Positions 41,646 to 50,331 of a DNA stretch of 64,000 nucleotides are shown in pieces (the stretch's first letter is position 1; each line of letters opens with the position of its first letter). This DNA is from Methanocella conradii HZ254 (GTDB taxonomy: Archaea; Halobacteriota; Methanocellia; Methanocellales; Methanocellaceae): contig NC_017034.1 in NCBI RefSeq assembly GCF_000251105.1, positions 1,240,001 through 1,304,000 on the forward strand. The letters are read 5' to 3'. The notes beneath the pieces were generated by a model. That model was not told the DNA's origin and did no database searches. It saw only the letters and a list, made by a program, of their open reading frames with translations. The position numbers and the translations under genes were made by a program.

Positions 41646-41951
41646 GTGGCGGTCTGTGACAAGTGCGGCCTCCCCGAAGACCTGTGCGTCTGCGAGGAGA
41701 TCGTCAAAGAGTCCATGAGGGTGAAGATCACCCTGGATAAGAGGCGCTTTGGCAAGGTCGCCACGGTCATCGAGGGGCTTGACGAAAGGGATATAAACCT
41801 AAAGGAGCTATCCAGCCTCCTCAAGGCTAAGTGTGCCTGTGGGGGCACTATCAAGGAGAACGTCATCGAGCTCCAGGGTGACCATAAGGAGAAGGTCAGG
41901 GATATTCTCCAGGCCATCGGATACTCATCCGAGCTAATCGACGTGAAATGA
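41646..41951 (+). CDS. Translation initiation factor aIF1 (SUI1), zinc N-terminus
   Basis: A 101-residue SUI1/eIF1 homologue starting at GTG one base after rpl29. An N-terminal zinc knuckle (CDKCGLPEDLCVCEEI) precedes the SUI1 domain (GKVATVIEGLDERDINLKEL, CACGGTIKENVIELQGDHKE). It monitors start-codon selection on the 30S subunit. Its place in the ribosomal operon between rpl29 and rnp1 is usual for euryarchaea. Confidence 0.95.
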   Translation: MAVCDKCGLPEDLCVCEEIVKESMRVKITLDKRRFGKVATVIEGLDERDINLKELSSLLKAKCACGGTIKENVIELQGDHKEKVRDILQAIGYSSELIDVK

Positions 41952-41958
41952 GCCGCCT

Positions 41959-42231
41959 ATGGACCTCACGCCCGAGAATCTAATATATAATGAGCTCATC
42001 GGCCTGCCGGTGGAAGTCGATTCCCCCGGCTTGCGCCTGAAGGGCGTCGTCGTGGACGAGACGCGCAACATGCTCGTCATCGACGCGGGAGGCTCGGACA
42101 AGAAAATCCCGAAGCAGGCCGCGTCGTTCATATTCACTCTCCCCGACGGGAGGCGCGTGAGGGTCCTCGGCTCGCTATTGATATCACAACCCGAGAACCG
42201 CATCCCAAAGCGAAGGAAGAAAGGGAAGTGA
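41959..42231 (+). CDS. rnp1: Ribonuclease P protein component 1 (Rpp29/Pop4)
   Basis: A 90-residue archaeal Rpp29, one of the proteins supporting the RNA catalyst that matures tRNA 5' ends. Seen: LIYNELIGLPVEVDSPGLRL, VVVDETRNMLVIDAGGSDKK and a basic C-terminus (ENRIPKRRKKGK). Standard location between aIF1 and rps17. Confidence 0.94.
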   Translation: MDLTPENLIYNELIGLPVEVDSPGLRLKGVVVDETRNMLVIDAGGSDKKIPKQAASFIFTLPDGRRVRVLGSLLISQPENRIPKRRKKGK

Positions 42232-42265
42232 CCGGTCTACCGGTTAACCCCATCGAGGTATAAAT

Positions 42266-42598
42266 ATGGAAGTAAAGGCAAAAGACATCGGACTAAACGT
42301 CCAGGCACCAGCGTCGGCCTGTACCGATCCGCACTGCCCGTTCCACGGCCACCTGAGCGTCAGGGGCCAGATACTGGACGGCGTGGTCGTATCGGCTAAG
42401 ATGGATAAGACCGTCGTAGTGCAGCGCGAATACCTAAAGCGCAACAACAAATATGATAGGTATGAGAAGAGGAGGTCAAAGATTCACGCCCACAACCCTC
42501 CGTGCATTAACGCAAAGGAGGGCGACAAGGTCGTAATAGCGGAGTGCAGGCCTCTCTCGAAGACTAAGACGTTTGTCGTAGTGGAGGTGTCGAGATGA
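42266..42598 (+). CDS. rps17: 30S ribosomal protein S17 (uS17)
   Basis: A 110-residue uS17. The archaeal N-terminal extension (KDIGLNVQAPASACTDPHCP) precedes the OB core (GVVVSAKMDKTVVVQREYLK, EGDKVVIAECRPLSKTKTFV). It binds 16S rRNA early in 30S assembly. Its end overlaps rpl14 by four bases (ATGA). Confidence 0.96.
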   Translation: MEVKAKDIGLNVQAPASACTDPHCPFHGHLSVRGQILDGVVVSAKMDKTVVVQREYLKRNNKYDRYEKRRSKIHAHNPPCINAKEGDKVVIAECRPLSKTKTFVVVEVSR

Positions 42599-42993
42599 GG
42601 GCGATAAAGGCAAAGGTGCCGCGCTCGATACACACCGCCACCCGGCTGGACGTGGCGGATAATACGGGCGCAAGGCTCGTCGAGGTCATATCCGTGCTTA
42701 AGTATCGTGGAAGAAAGAACCGCATGCCTCAGGCGGGTATAGGCGACATTTTCATCGGCTCGGTGAAGAAAGGCACCCCCGAGATGCGCAAACAGATCGT
42801 ACGCTGCGTGGTCATACGCCAGAAGAAGGAGTTCAGGCGTCCGAACGGCCTCAGGGTGTCCTTCGAGGATAACGCTTGCGTGCTCGTGGACGAGAACAAC
42901 GATCCTAAGGGGACCGAGATAAAGGGGCCGGTCGCCAGGGAGGTCGCGGAGCGCTATGCGAAGATAGGCTCGACCGCGACCATGATAGTGTGA
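42595..42993 (+). CDS. rpl14: 50S ribosomal protein L14 (uL14)
   Basis: A 132-residue uL14 (TATRLDVADNTGARLVEVIS without its first residues, GDIFIGSVKKGTPEMRKQIV, NACVLVDENNDPKGTEIKGP). It takes part in the bridge to 16S rRNA and binds anti-association factors such as aIF6. The start overlaps the rps17 stop. Confidence 0.96.
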   Translation: MRAIKAKVPRSIHTATRLDVADNTGARLVEVISVLKYRGRKNRMPQAGIGDIFIGSVKKGTPEMRKQIVRCVVIRQKKEFRRPNGLRVSFEDNACVLVDENNDPKGTEIKGPVAREVAERYAKIGSTATMIV

Positions 42994-43003
42994 GGTGCAT
43001 GAC

Positions 43004-43372
43004 ATGATCACATCATCACAGCCGAGAAAGCAGAGAAAGTACAGGTACACCGCCCCCTTACACATAAAGAGCAAGTTCTTGAACGCACACCTCAGCGATG
43101 AGCTCTCTAAGGAGTATGGCATTAAGACTTTGCGAGTCATCGAAGGGGACACCGTTAAGGTGATGAGAGGTGACTACGCGGGCACCGAGGGCAAGGTGCG
43201 CGAGGTCGACGTCAAGCACGAGTGCGTCATAGTGGACGGAGTGTCAGAGGTCAAGGCCGACGGCAAGGAAGTGCCGAGAAGGGTGCACGCCTCTAACCTG
43301 CTCATAACGAAGCTTAACACAGACGATGAGAGAAGGCTTAGAAAGCACACGAAAGGAGGGAAGAAGGAATGA
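43004..43372 (+). CDS. rpl24: 50S ribosomal protein L24 (uL24)
   Basis: A 122-residue uL24 with a KOW motif (VIEGDTVKVMRGDYAGTEGK) and the archaeal N-terminal extension (SSQPRKQRKYRYTAPLHIKS). GAGGTG before ATG 43004 supports this start over GTG 42995. Its stop overlaps rps4e (ATGA). Confidence 0.95.
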   Translation: MITSSQPRKQRKYRYTAPLHIKSKFLNAHLSDELSKEYGIKTLRVIEGDTVKVMRGDYAGTEGKVREVDVKHECVIVDGVSEVKADGKEVPRRVHASNLLITKLNTDDERRLRKHTKGGKKE

Positions 43373-44079
43373 CCGGAAAGCACCACTTAAAGAGGGTGGC
43401 GGCACCGAGAAGCTGGCCCATCGCCAAGAAGACGTCCAAGTGGGTCGCAAAGCCTTCCCCCGGGCCGCACTCTGAGGAGTACGGCATGCCGCTCATCATA
43501 GTATTAAGGGATATGCTACACCTGGCTGATAAGGCCAAGGAGATAAGGCAGATCCTCCACGAGGGCAAGGTCCTTGTAGACGGGAAGGTCAGAAAAGACC
43601 ACAGGTTCCCCGTGGGGCTGTTCGACGTCATATCGATTCCTGAGCTAAACGCTAACTACCGTGTAATGATTGGCCAGGACGGGAAGTTCAAGCTCGTCCC
43701 CATCGCCGACGCGGGCATGAAGCTCCTTAAGATAGTCAACAAGACCATGGTGCCCGGCGGCAAGATACAGCTGGGCTTCCACGACGGCACGACGATGCTT
43801 GCAAGCAACGACTACCACACCAAGGATTCTTTAGTACTCAAGGTGCCCGAGAAGTCCATCGACCAGCACTTAAAGTACGAGGTCGGCAGCATGGCGTTCG
43901 TCATAGACGGCAAGCACGCCGGCACGCTCGGCAAGATTAAGGATATAAGGGTCATAAAGTCGACCACCCCGAACCGCGTCACCATAAGCACTCCACAGGG
44001 AGACTTCGACACCGTCGAGAAATACGTTATAGTCGTCGGCAGGGACGCGCCGGCGGTGGATCTGGGGGTTAAGGCATGA
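43369..44079 (+). CDS. rps4e: 30S ribosomal protein S4e (eS4)
   Basis: A 236-residue eS4, an archaeal/eukaryotic-only protein: KHHLKRVAAPRSWPIAKKTS, an S4 RNA-binding motif (EIRQILHEGKVLVDGKVRKD) and a C-terminal KOW domain (GKHAGTLGKIKDIRVIKSTT). Placement between rpl24 and rpl5 is typical of euryarchaea. Confidence 0.97.
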   Translation: MTGKHHLKRVAAPRSWPIAKKTSKWVAKPSPGPHSEEYGMPLIIVLRDMLHLADKAKEIRQILHEGKVLVDGKVRKDHRFPVGLFDVISIPELNANYRVMIGQDGKFKLVPIADAGMKLLKIVNKTMVPGGKIQLGFHDGTTMLASNDYHTKDSLVLKVPEKSIDQHLKYEVGSMAFVIDGKHAGTLGKIKDIRVIKSTTPNRVTISTPQGDFDTVEKYVIVVGRDAPAVDLGVKA

Positions 44080-44588
44080 GCGAGAACGTCATGAGGACTC
44101 CCCGGATAGAGAAGGTGACAGTCCATATGGGCGTCGGCGAGTCGGGCAAGAAGCTCTCGAACGCCGAGATGATCATGCAGGCCATCACCGGCCAGAAGCC
44201 GGTCAGGTGCTTTGCAAAAAAGACGCTGCCCGCTTTTGGGATTAAGAAAAACGAGGCAATCGGATGCAAGGTTACCCTCAGGGGCGCCAGGGCTGAGAAG
44301 TTCCTGAGCACGGCGCTGGCCATAAAAGACAAGCAGCTAAGCGTGAAGTCCTTCGATGGCAACGGCAACTTTGCGTTCGGGATAGAGGAGCACACCGACT
44401 TCCCGGGAATGGAGTACGACCCTGAGGTCGGCATTTTCGGCATGGACGTGATAGTCTCGCTCGAGAGGCCCGGCTATCGGATTAAAAGGAGAAAGGCGCA
44501 GCGGCAGGACGTCCCCGCAAGCCACAGGCTGACCGTGGACGACGCCATCTCTTTCTTGAAAGCAAAGTACGGCGTGGAGGTTAAATGA
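44076..44588 (+). CDS. rpl5: 50S ribosomal protein L5 (uL5)
   Basis: A 170-residue uL5 (PRIEKVTVHMGVGESGKKLS, FAKKTLPAFGIKKNEAIGCK, FSFGIEEHTDFPGM-like region FAFGIEEHTDFPGMEYDPEV). It binds 5S rRNA and contacts the P-site tRNA. It overlaps both rps4e (four bases) and the start region of rps14. Confidence 0.96.
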   Translation: MSENVMRTPRIEKVTVHMGVGESGKKLSNAEMIMQAITGQKPVRCFAKKTLPAFGIKKNEAIGCKVTLRGARAEKFLSTALAIKDKQLSVKSFDGNGNFAFGIEEHTDFPGMEYDPEVGIFGMDVIVSLERPGYRIKRRKAQRQDVPASHRLTVDDAISFLKAKYGVEVK

Positions 44589-44740
44589 TGGAGAGGTCTG
44601 GCAAGAAGTTCGGCCGGGGCGCAAACGTGTGCCGCCGGTGCGGCCGGCATCAGGGCCTGGTACGCAAGTATGGCGTCTACGTGTGCCGCCAGTGCTTCAG
44701 GGAGATCGCCCTGGACATGGGCTTTGAAAAGTACGAGTGA
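44588..44740 (+). CDS. rps14: 30S ribosomal protein S14 (uS14), zinc-binding
   Basis: A 50-residue uS14 of the zinc (C+) type: CRRCGRHQGLVRKYGVYVCR then QCFREIALDMGFEKYE, giving the CxxC...CxxC ribbon. ATG occurs twice in tandem at 44585 and 44588; GGAGG is 7 bases before the second. Too short for many automatic gene callers. Confidence 0.95.
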   Translation: MERSGKKFGRGANVCRRCGRHQGLVRKYGVYVCRQCFREIALDMGFEKYE

Positions 44741-44750
44741 GGTGGAGAAC

Positions 44751-45143
44751 ATGGTAATGTTAGACCCGCTGGCCAATGCGCTGTCCGTGATCAAGAACGC
44801 CGAGGCAACCGGAAAGCACGAGGTCACCATAAACCCTGCCTCAAAGATCATCGGGAACGTCCTGAAGGTCATGAAGGATCAAGGCTACATAGGCGAGTAT
44901 GAGTTCATAGACAACGGCAAGGCCGGCATGCTAAACGTAAAGCTGATAGGCAAGATCAACAGGTGCGGCGCAATCAAGCCGCGGTTCGCCGTGGGCAAGG
45001 CGGAGTTCGAGAAGTGGGAGAAGAGGTACCTCCCTGCCAGGAACTTCGGCATGCTCATCCTGACCACGTCGCAGGGCGTCATGTCCCACTATGACGCCGT
45101 GAGCAGGGGAATAGGCGGCGAGCTTTTAGCCTACGTGTATTAA
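44751..45143 (+). CDS. rps8: 30S ribosomal protein S8 (uS8)
   Basis: A 130-residue uS8 (MLDPLANALSVIKNAEATGK, IIGNVLKVMKDQGYIGEYEF, NFGMLILTTSQGVMSHYDAV, GIGGELLAYVY). It binds the central domain of 16S rRNA and in many organisms also represses its own operon. GAGGTGGAG precedes ATG 44751. Confidence 0.97.
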   Translation: MVMLDPLANALSVIKNAEATGKHEVTINPASKIIGNVLKVMKDQGYIGEYEFIDNGKAGMLNVKLIGKINRCGAIKPRFAVGKAEFEKWEKRYLPARNFGMLILTTSQGVMSHYDAVSRGIGGELLAYVY

Positions 45144-45152
45144 GGTGGAACA

Positions 45153-45686
45153 ATGGCAGCAGAAACGCACATTGAGATAAACGTCCCCCAGGGTGTAACC
45201 GTCACGCTAAGCGGTGCAACTTTGACCGTGAAGGGTCAAAAGGGGCAGGTATCCAGGGATTTCAGGTTTCCCGGTATCAAGGTATCCCTCGCGGATGGCA
45301 AGGTCATAGTCGATGCCTCCAGGCTCGACAGGCAGACCAAGGCCACCGTGGGCACCTTCGCCTCGCACATCCGGAACATGATAACCGGCGTCACTGAAGG
45401 GTTCGAGTACAGCATGAAGATCGTTTACTCTCACTTCCCCATACAGCTTAAGGTTGAGGGTAAGGACAGGGTAGCGATCGGGAACTTCCTCGGAGAGAGA
45501 AAGCCGAGGTACGCGACCATAGTCGGGGATACCAAGGTCAGCGTGGCCGGCGACAAGGTAACTATAACGGGAATAAACAAGGAGCACGTCGGCCAGACGG
45601 CGGCCAACATAGAGCAGGCCTGCAAGATCAAGAACCGCGACCCCAGGGTATTCCAGGACGGCGTGTATATCACTAAGAAGGCGTGA
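45153..45686 (+). CDS. rpl6: 50S ribosomal protein L6 (uL6)
   Basis: A 177-residue uL6, two repeated domains: VPQGVTVTLSGATLTVKGQK and, in the second, KDRVAIGNFLGERKPRYATI and ITGINKEHVGQTAANIEQAC. It lies near the sarcin-ricin loop. Archaeal in length and C-terminus. Confidence 0.97.
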   Translation: MAAETHIEINVPQGVTVTLSGATLTVKGQKGQVSRDFRFPGIKVSLADGKVIVDASRLDRQTKATVGTFASHIRNMITGVTEGFEYSMKIVYSHFPIQLKVEGKDRVAIGNFLGERKPRYATIVGDTKVSVAGDKVTITGINKEHVGQTAANIEQACKIKNRDPRVFQDGVYITKKA

Positions 45687-45691
45687 TCACC

Positions 45692-46237
45692 ATGGCAGAG
45701 AATGATGTCGAAAAAGTTGAGGCGAAGGCCGAAGAAAAGGCCGAGGTAGAGGCAAAGGAGCAAAAGAAGGCCCCTGAGAAGCCGTTCACCACAAAGAAGC
45801 CGAGGCCGCTCCCAAGGCCTGTGGAGAAGTCCACGCTGGAGCTGGACGAGGAGACCAGGAGGCTTCTCAACGCGAGGAAGGCCAACAAGGCCTCGTTGCC
45901 AAAGTTCCACAGGATCGACGCACACAAGAAAAAGAAGCTAGCCCTGAGCTGGAGAAAGCCCCGGGGCCACCACTGCAAGATGAGGAGGCAGATCAAGGCC
46001 AAGGGCTCGATAGTCAAGGTTGGCTTTGGCTCTCCTGCAGCCGTGCGCGGCCTCCACGCTTCCGGGTATGAGGAAGTGCTGGTCTACCGGCCGGAGGACG
46101 TACAGGGCTTGAGCAAGAGGCAGGCAATCCGCATCGCCAGGACAGTCGGCAGAAAGAAGCAGGAAGAGATCGAGAAGGTGGCGAAAGAGCTGAACATCAA
46201 GGTTCTTAACCCGCTCAACGCCTTCGAGGAGGCATGA
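45692..46237 (+). CDS. rpl32e: 50S ribosomal protein L32e (eL32)
   Basis: A 181-residue eL32, absent from bacteria. A lysine/glutamate-rich N-terminal extension of about 45 residues (EKVEAKAEEKAEVEAKEQKK) precedes the core (PKFHRIDAHKKKKLALSWRK, GFGSPAAVRGLHASGYEEVL). ATG 45692 preferred to GTG 45683. Confidence 0.95.
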   Translation: MAENDVEKVEAKAEEKAEVEAKEQKKAPEKPFTTKKPRPLPRPVEKSTLELDEETRRLLNARKANKASLPKFHRIDAHKKKKLALSWRKPRGHHCKMRRQIKAKGSIVKVGFGSPAAVRGLHASGYEEVLVYRPEDVQGLSKRQAIRIARTVGRKKQEEIEKVAKELNIKVLNPLNAFEEA

Positions 46238-46239
46238 CA

Positions 46240-46683
46240 ATGGCCGATTTAGCGAACCAGAAAAGGCTTGCGGCCGATATCTTAAAAATTGGCGTAACGA
46301 GGGTCTGGATGGACCCTGAGAGGCTCGAGGACATCGCGACGGCAATCACCCGTGAGGATTTAAGGAAGCTCATCGAGGATGGCGTTATAAAGCGCAAGCC
46401 CGTCGTGGGCATAAGCCGCGGCAGGGCCAGGGAGCGTGCCGCCAAGCGGGCGAAGGGCCACCGGAAAGGCCACGGCAGCCGTGAAGGTGCCGCAGGGGCG
46501 CGCGCTCCGAAGAAGGAGCAGTGGATGCGCAGAATAAGGGCCCAGAGGAAGGTTCTCAGGGCGATGAGGGATGAAAAGGCGATCGACGCCCGCACCTATC
46601 GGATACTATACCGTAAGGCCAAGGGCGGAGAGTTCAGGAACGTAGCGCACCTGAAGTCATATATCGCATACCAGAAGAAGTGA
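46240..46683 (+). CDS. rpl19e: 50S ribosomal protein L19e (eL19)
   Basis: A 147-residue eL19, archaeal/eukaryotic-only: LANQKRLAADILKIGVTRVW, ISRGRARERAAKRAKGHRKG, TYRILYRKAKGGEFRNVAHL. It forms an inter-subunit bridge. GGAGG is 7 bases before ATG 46240. Confidence 0.96.
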   Translation: MADLANQKRLAADILKIGVTRVWMDPERLEDIATAITREDLRKLIEDGVIKRKPVVGISRGRARERAAKRAKGHRKGHGSREGAAGARAPKKEQWMRRIRAQRKVLRAMRDEKAIDARTYRILYRKAKGGEFRNVAHLKSYIAYQKK

Positions 46684-46688
46684 TGATG

Positions 46689-47255
46689 ATGGCAACAGGA
46701 CCAAGGTATAGAGTAGCCTTCCGGAGGCGAAGGGAAGGCAAGACCGATTACCACCAGAGGCTTAAGCTCATAGTCTCGAGGAAGCCGAGGCTCGTCGTCC
46801 GCGGCACGCTTAACGACTACATCGCCCAGGTGATAGTGACCAGGCCGGAGGGCGACCACGTCCTGGCGGCGGCTACTGCCCGTGAGATTGCCAGGGACTT
46901 CGGCTATAAGGGCGCGACGAAGAACACGAGCGCGGCATACCTCGCCGGCATGCTCGCAGCCCTTAAGGCGAAGAAGGCGGGCGTCAGCGAGGCAATCCTC
47001 GACATCGGGCTGGCCACGAATAGGAAGGGCTCGAAGGTGTACGCGGCGCTTAAGGGCGCCATCGACGCGGGCCTCCAGGTGCCGTGCAGCGAGGACGTCT
47101 TCCCGTCTGAGGAGCGCATCCGGGGCGAGCACGTCGCCGGGAACACGAAGAGCAGCTTCTCGCAGTACGAGAAGCGTGGGCTAAAGGTTGAAGACCTGCC
47201 CGCACACTTCGACGAGGTTAAGAGCAAGATCATGAAAGCATACGAGGGTAAGTAA
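46689..47255 (+). CDS. rpl18: 50S ribosomal protein L18 (uL18)
   Basis: A 188-residue archaeal uL18 (ATGPRYRVAFRRRREGKTDY, RPEGDHVLAAATAREIARDF, GAIDAGLQVPCSEDVFPSEE). It binds 5S rRNA. Three tandem ATG codons (46683, 46686, 46689) follow a GTG; the exact start is uncertain by a few residues, and I chose the last. Confidence 0.95.
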   Translation: MATGPRYRVAFRRRREGKTDYHQRLKLIVSRKPRLVVRGTLNDYIAQVIVTRPEGDHVLAAATAREIARDFGYKGATKNTSAAYLAGMLAALKAKKAGVSEAILDIGLATNRKGSKVYAALKGAIDAGLQVPCSEDVFPSEERIRGEHVAGNTKSSFSQYEKRGLKVEDLPAHFDEVKSKIMKAYEGK

Positions 47256-47256
47256 A

Positions 47257-47880
47257 ATGGCCTACGAGCGTGAAGAAGTATGGGTCCCGAAGACGAGGCT
47301 GGGCAAGATGGTCTCGTCCGGGCAGATAAAGACTATAGAGGAGGCCTTCGAGACCGGCCTGCCGATAAAGGAGCCGGAGATAGTAGACGCCCTCATTCCT
47401 GACCTGGTCGACGAGGTTTTGGACATAAGCATGGTGCAGAGGATGACGGACTCCGGCCGCCGTGTCAAGTTCAGGACCACCGTGGTGGTTGGAAATGGCA
47501 ACGGGTACGTCGGCATTGCTGAGGGCAAGGACGTGCAGGTCGGCCCGGCGATAAGGAAGGCCATCGAGATGGCGAAGATGAATATAGTTAAGATTAAGCG
47601 TGGCTGCGGCTCGTGGGAGTGCGGCTGCGGCCTGGAGCATACCGTGCCCTGCCAGGTAAAGGGGAAGGCTGGGTCCATTAGCATAGTGCTGATGCCCGCC
47701 CCTAGAGGCCTGGGCATAGCCGCGGGCGGCCCCGCAAAGAAGGTCATGGAAATGGCCGGAATCAAGGACGTCTGGACGAGGACGGAGGGCGAGACCCGGT
47801 CGACCATCAACTTTGCCCTGGCCACGTACAACGCCCTCCTGCAGACCACTACCATAAGGTACAGGGGAGGGGCTAAGTAA
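47257..47880 (+). CDS. rps5: 30S ribosomal protein S5 (uS5)
   Basis: A 207-residue uS5: MVQRMTDSGRRVKFRTTVVV, GNGNGYVGIAEGKDVQVGPA, CGCGLEHTVPCQVKGKAGSI and AGIKDVWTRTEGETRSTINF. It acts in decoding fidelity and mRNA entry. It overlaps rpl30 by one base. Confidence 0.97.
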   Translation: MAYEREEVWVPKTRLGKMVSSGQIKTIEEAFETGLPIKEPEIVDALIPDLVDEVLDISMVQRMTDSGRRVKFRTTVVVGNGNGYVGIAEGKDVQVGPAIRKAIEMAKMNIVKIKRGCGSWECGCGLEHTVPCQVKGKAGSISIVLMPAPRGLGIAAGGPAKKVMEMAGIKDVWTRTEGETRSTINFALATYNALLQTTTIRYRGGAK

Positions 47881-48341
47881 TGTACGCGATAATACGCCTG
47901 AGGGGCTCGGTAAACACCAAGCCGGACATCAAGGACACCTTGAAGATGCTCAGGCTGAACCAGATTAACCACTGCGTCGTGGTTCCCGACACCCCCAGCT
48001 ACAGGGGGATGATCCATAAGGTCAAGGACTACGTGGCATATGGGCCGATAAACGGCGAGACGCTTGCCATGATTCTGGAGAACCGCGGAAGGCTGGTCGG
48101 CGGAGCGAGGCTGACCGACGACTACGTCGCCAGGAACTCGCCGTTCAAGACCATAAAGGAGTTTGCAGAGGCCGTTGCGAGCGGCAAGGCGGCATTAGGC
48201 GACCTTCCAGGCCTTAACCCGGTGTTCAGGATGCACCCGCCCAGGAAGGGCCATGCTGGCATAAAAAGAACATTCCAGCAGGGCGGGGCGCTAGGGAACA
48301 ACGGCGAAGAAATAGCGACGCTCGTGAAGAAGATGAGGTGA
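47880..48341 (+). CDS. rpl30: 50S ribosomal protein L30 (uL30)
   Basis: A 153-residue archaeal uL30, longer than the bacterial form (about 60): IIRLRGSVNTKPDIKDTLKM, LRLNQINHCVVVPDTPSYRG, and GIKRTFQQGGALGNNGEEIA at the C-terminus. Its ATG overlaps the rps5 stop. Confidence 0.96.
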   Translation: MYAIIRLRGSVNTKPDIKDTLKMLRLNQINHCVVVPDTPSYRGMIHKVKDYVAYGPINGETLAMILENRGRLVGGARLTDDYVARNSPFKTIKEFAEAVASGKAALGDLPGLNPVFRMHPPRKGHAGIKRTFQQGGALGNNGEEIATLVKKMR

Positions 48342-48345
48342 ACAT

Positions 48346-48786
48346 ATGACCAAGCAAAAATGCCACTCATACAGGGGCTCAAGGACGTGCGGCGGCGGAA
48401 CCCATAAGAACCGCCGTGGCGGAGGAAGCCGTGGAGGCCGGGGCCATGCAGGGGCCTGTAAGCATAACACTTTCAAGGCCATGAAAGAGGGGTGGATGTT
48501 CGGCAAGCATGGCTTCCACAGGCCCCCGTCCTGTAAGGAGTATATCAGCACGCTTAACGTGGGCGAGCTTGACGAGCTGTCCTCCTCCCTCCTGGAGATG
48601 GGCCTCGCCACAGAGAAGGACGGCGCAATCAGCGTAGACCTGGGAGAGCTTGGCTTCGATAAGCTCCTCGGGGATGGACGCGTAACCAGGAAATACGTGG
48701 TCAGCGTAGCCACCGCGTCCGCGTCCGCCAGGGCAAAAATTGAAGAGCTAGGCGGACAAATCATTTCAGAGACAGAGACTGCATAG
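48346..48786 (+). CDS. rpl15: 50S ribosomal protein L15 (uL15)
   Basis: A 146-residue uL15: YRGSRTCGGGTHKNRRGGGS, RGGRGHAGACKHNTFKAMKE and a C-terminal lobe (IEELGGQIISE). Glycine/arginine-rich N-terminal tail threads into 23S rRNA. Last ribosomal protein of the cluster, 23 bases before secY. Confidence 0.96.
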   Translation: MTKQKCHSYRGSRTCGGGTHKNRRGGGSRGGRGHAGACKHNTFKAMKEGWMFGKHGFHRPPSCKEYISTLNVGELDELSSSLLEMGLATEKDGAISVDLGELGFDKLLGDGRVTRKYVVSVATASASARAKIEELGGQIISETETA

Positions 48787-48809
48787 GCAAACAACGACAA
48801 GGTGTCATA

Positions 48810-50330
48810 ATGGCGGAAATGGGTTTAAAAGATCGCATCGAACCTTTCCTCAGGAGCCTTCCGGCCGTCAAGCGGCCGGAGCGGCACGTCCATTTTAAGC
48901 GGAAGCTCATGTGGACGGCGGCAATCCTGATATTATACTTCGTCTTATCCAACATCGCAGTGTTTGGTTTGGACAAGAACTCTCAAGACATACTCGCGGC
49001 TTACCGCGCTATACTAGCCGGGGCGACTGGCTCGATAATCCTGCTGGGCATCGGCCCAATAGTCACGGCATCTATAGTGCTTCAGCTGCTTGTCGGGGCG
49101 GAGATCCTGCCCCTGGATACGACGAACCCTAAGGATCAGGCGATCTTCCAGGGCTTGCAAAAGCTATTGGTTTTTGTCATGATAGTCCTGGAAACCCTTC
49201 CGCAGATGTTCGGCGGGTATCTAATACCCGATAGCACGATCGCTGCTTCGCTTGGGATAGACACGGGCATCCTCGCCTTCATAATATTCATACAGGTGGC
49301 GCTGGGCGGCGTCCTGATATTGTATATGGATGAGATAGTGTCCAAGTGGGGCATCGGCAGCGGCGTTTCCCTGTTCATAGTCGCAGGGGTCGCGCAGGCT
49401 CTCATCGGCGGCATCTTCAACTGGAACCCGCCCAGGCTCGACCAGCCAATAGGGCTGAACGTGGCGAATATAGGGAGTAACCTGCCTGTGGGCATCATAT
49501 TCAAGTGGCAGTGGCTCCTCACAAACATACCGCAGAGCACGCTGTTCTCGATGGATGGCATACTCATGCTCCTCACCACAGGGGAAGTGCTCGCCCTTAT
49601 TGCTACGATTGCCATCTTCCTGATGGTCGTATACGTGGAGTCGACCAGGATAGAGATACCGCTGGCCCACGCAGCGGTCAGGGGAGCCAGGGGCAAGTTC
49701 CCCGTAAAGCTCATATACGCCTCAGTCCTCCCGATGATCCTTGTGAGGGCTTTACAGGCTAACGTGCAGCTTATAGGAAGCTTGCTGTATAACCGCTATG
49801 GCATCGAGCTCCTGGGCACGTATAACCAGTATGGCACCCCCCAGCCGCCCGGCCTCATGTTCTTCCTTAACCCCATACACAGCTACACCGACTGGCTACC
49901 GCCATACGTCCAGAGCTACTACCCGGGCATACAGACGTGGGAGATAGTGCTTCACTTCCTGGTGGACGCCTTCATCCTGATAGCCGGCGGCATCGTGTTT
50001 GCCATTTTCTGGGTGGAGACCACGGGCATGGGGTCTAGCCGGGTGGCGAAGCAGATACAGAAGAGCGGCATGCAGATACCCGGCTTCCGCCGCAACGAGC
50101 AGGTCATCGAGAAGGTAGTCTCCCGATACATACCCAAGGTAACGGTCATCGGCGGCGCGTTCATCGGAGTCCTGACGCTTATAGCGAGCATGTTTGGCCT
50201 CATCGGAGGGGTGGGAGGCACCGGCATGCTGCTCGCGGTGAGCATCATCTATCAGCTATACGAGAAGGTGGCGAGCGAGCAGCTCATGGAGATGCACCCG
50301 CTCATACGCAAGTTCCTCGGAGAAGAGTGA
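48810..50330 (+). CDS. secY: Preprotein translocase subunit SecY (Sec61 alpha)
   Basis: A 506-residue SecY with ten membrane helices. Landmarks: ILLGIGPIVTASIVLQLLVG (plug/helix 2 region), EIVSKWGIGSGVSLFIVAGV, VYVESTRIEIPLAHAAVRGA and IPGFRRNEQVIEKVVSRYIP. It forms the protein-conducting channel with SecE and Sec-beta. It overlaps nothing but is one base from adk; SecY-Adk order is common. Confidence 0.97.
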   Translation: MAEMGLKDRIEPFLRSLPAVKRPERHVHFKRKLMWTAAILILYFVLSNIAVFGLDKNSQDILAAYRAILAGATGSIILLGIGPIVTASIVLQLLVGAEILPLDTTNPKDQAIFQGLQKLLVFVMIVLETLPQMFGGYLIPDSTIAASLGIDTGILAFIIFIQVALGGVLILYMDEIVSKWGIGSGVSLFIVAGVAQALIGGIFNWNPPRLDQPIGLNVANIGSNLPVGIIFKWQWLLTNIPQSTLFSMDGILMLLTTGEVLALIATIAIFLMVVYVESTRIEIPLAHAAVRGARGKFPVKLIYASVLPMILVRALQANVQLIGSLLYNRYGIELLGTYNQYGTPQPPGLMFFLNPIHSYTDWLPPYVQSYYPGIQTWEIVLHFLVDAFILIAGGIVFAIFWVETTGMGSSRVAKQIQKSGMQIPGFRRNEQVIEKVVSRYIPKVTVIGGAFIGVLTLIASMFGLIGGVGGTGMLLAVSIIYQLYEKVASEQLMEMHPLIRKFLGEE

Positions 50331-50331
50331 T

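Noticed and set aside
41959..42266. Missing ribosomal protein between rnp1 and rps17
   Set aside because: The 34-base gap is too short for a gene; the order is the normal euryarchaeal one.
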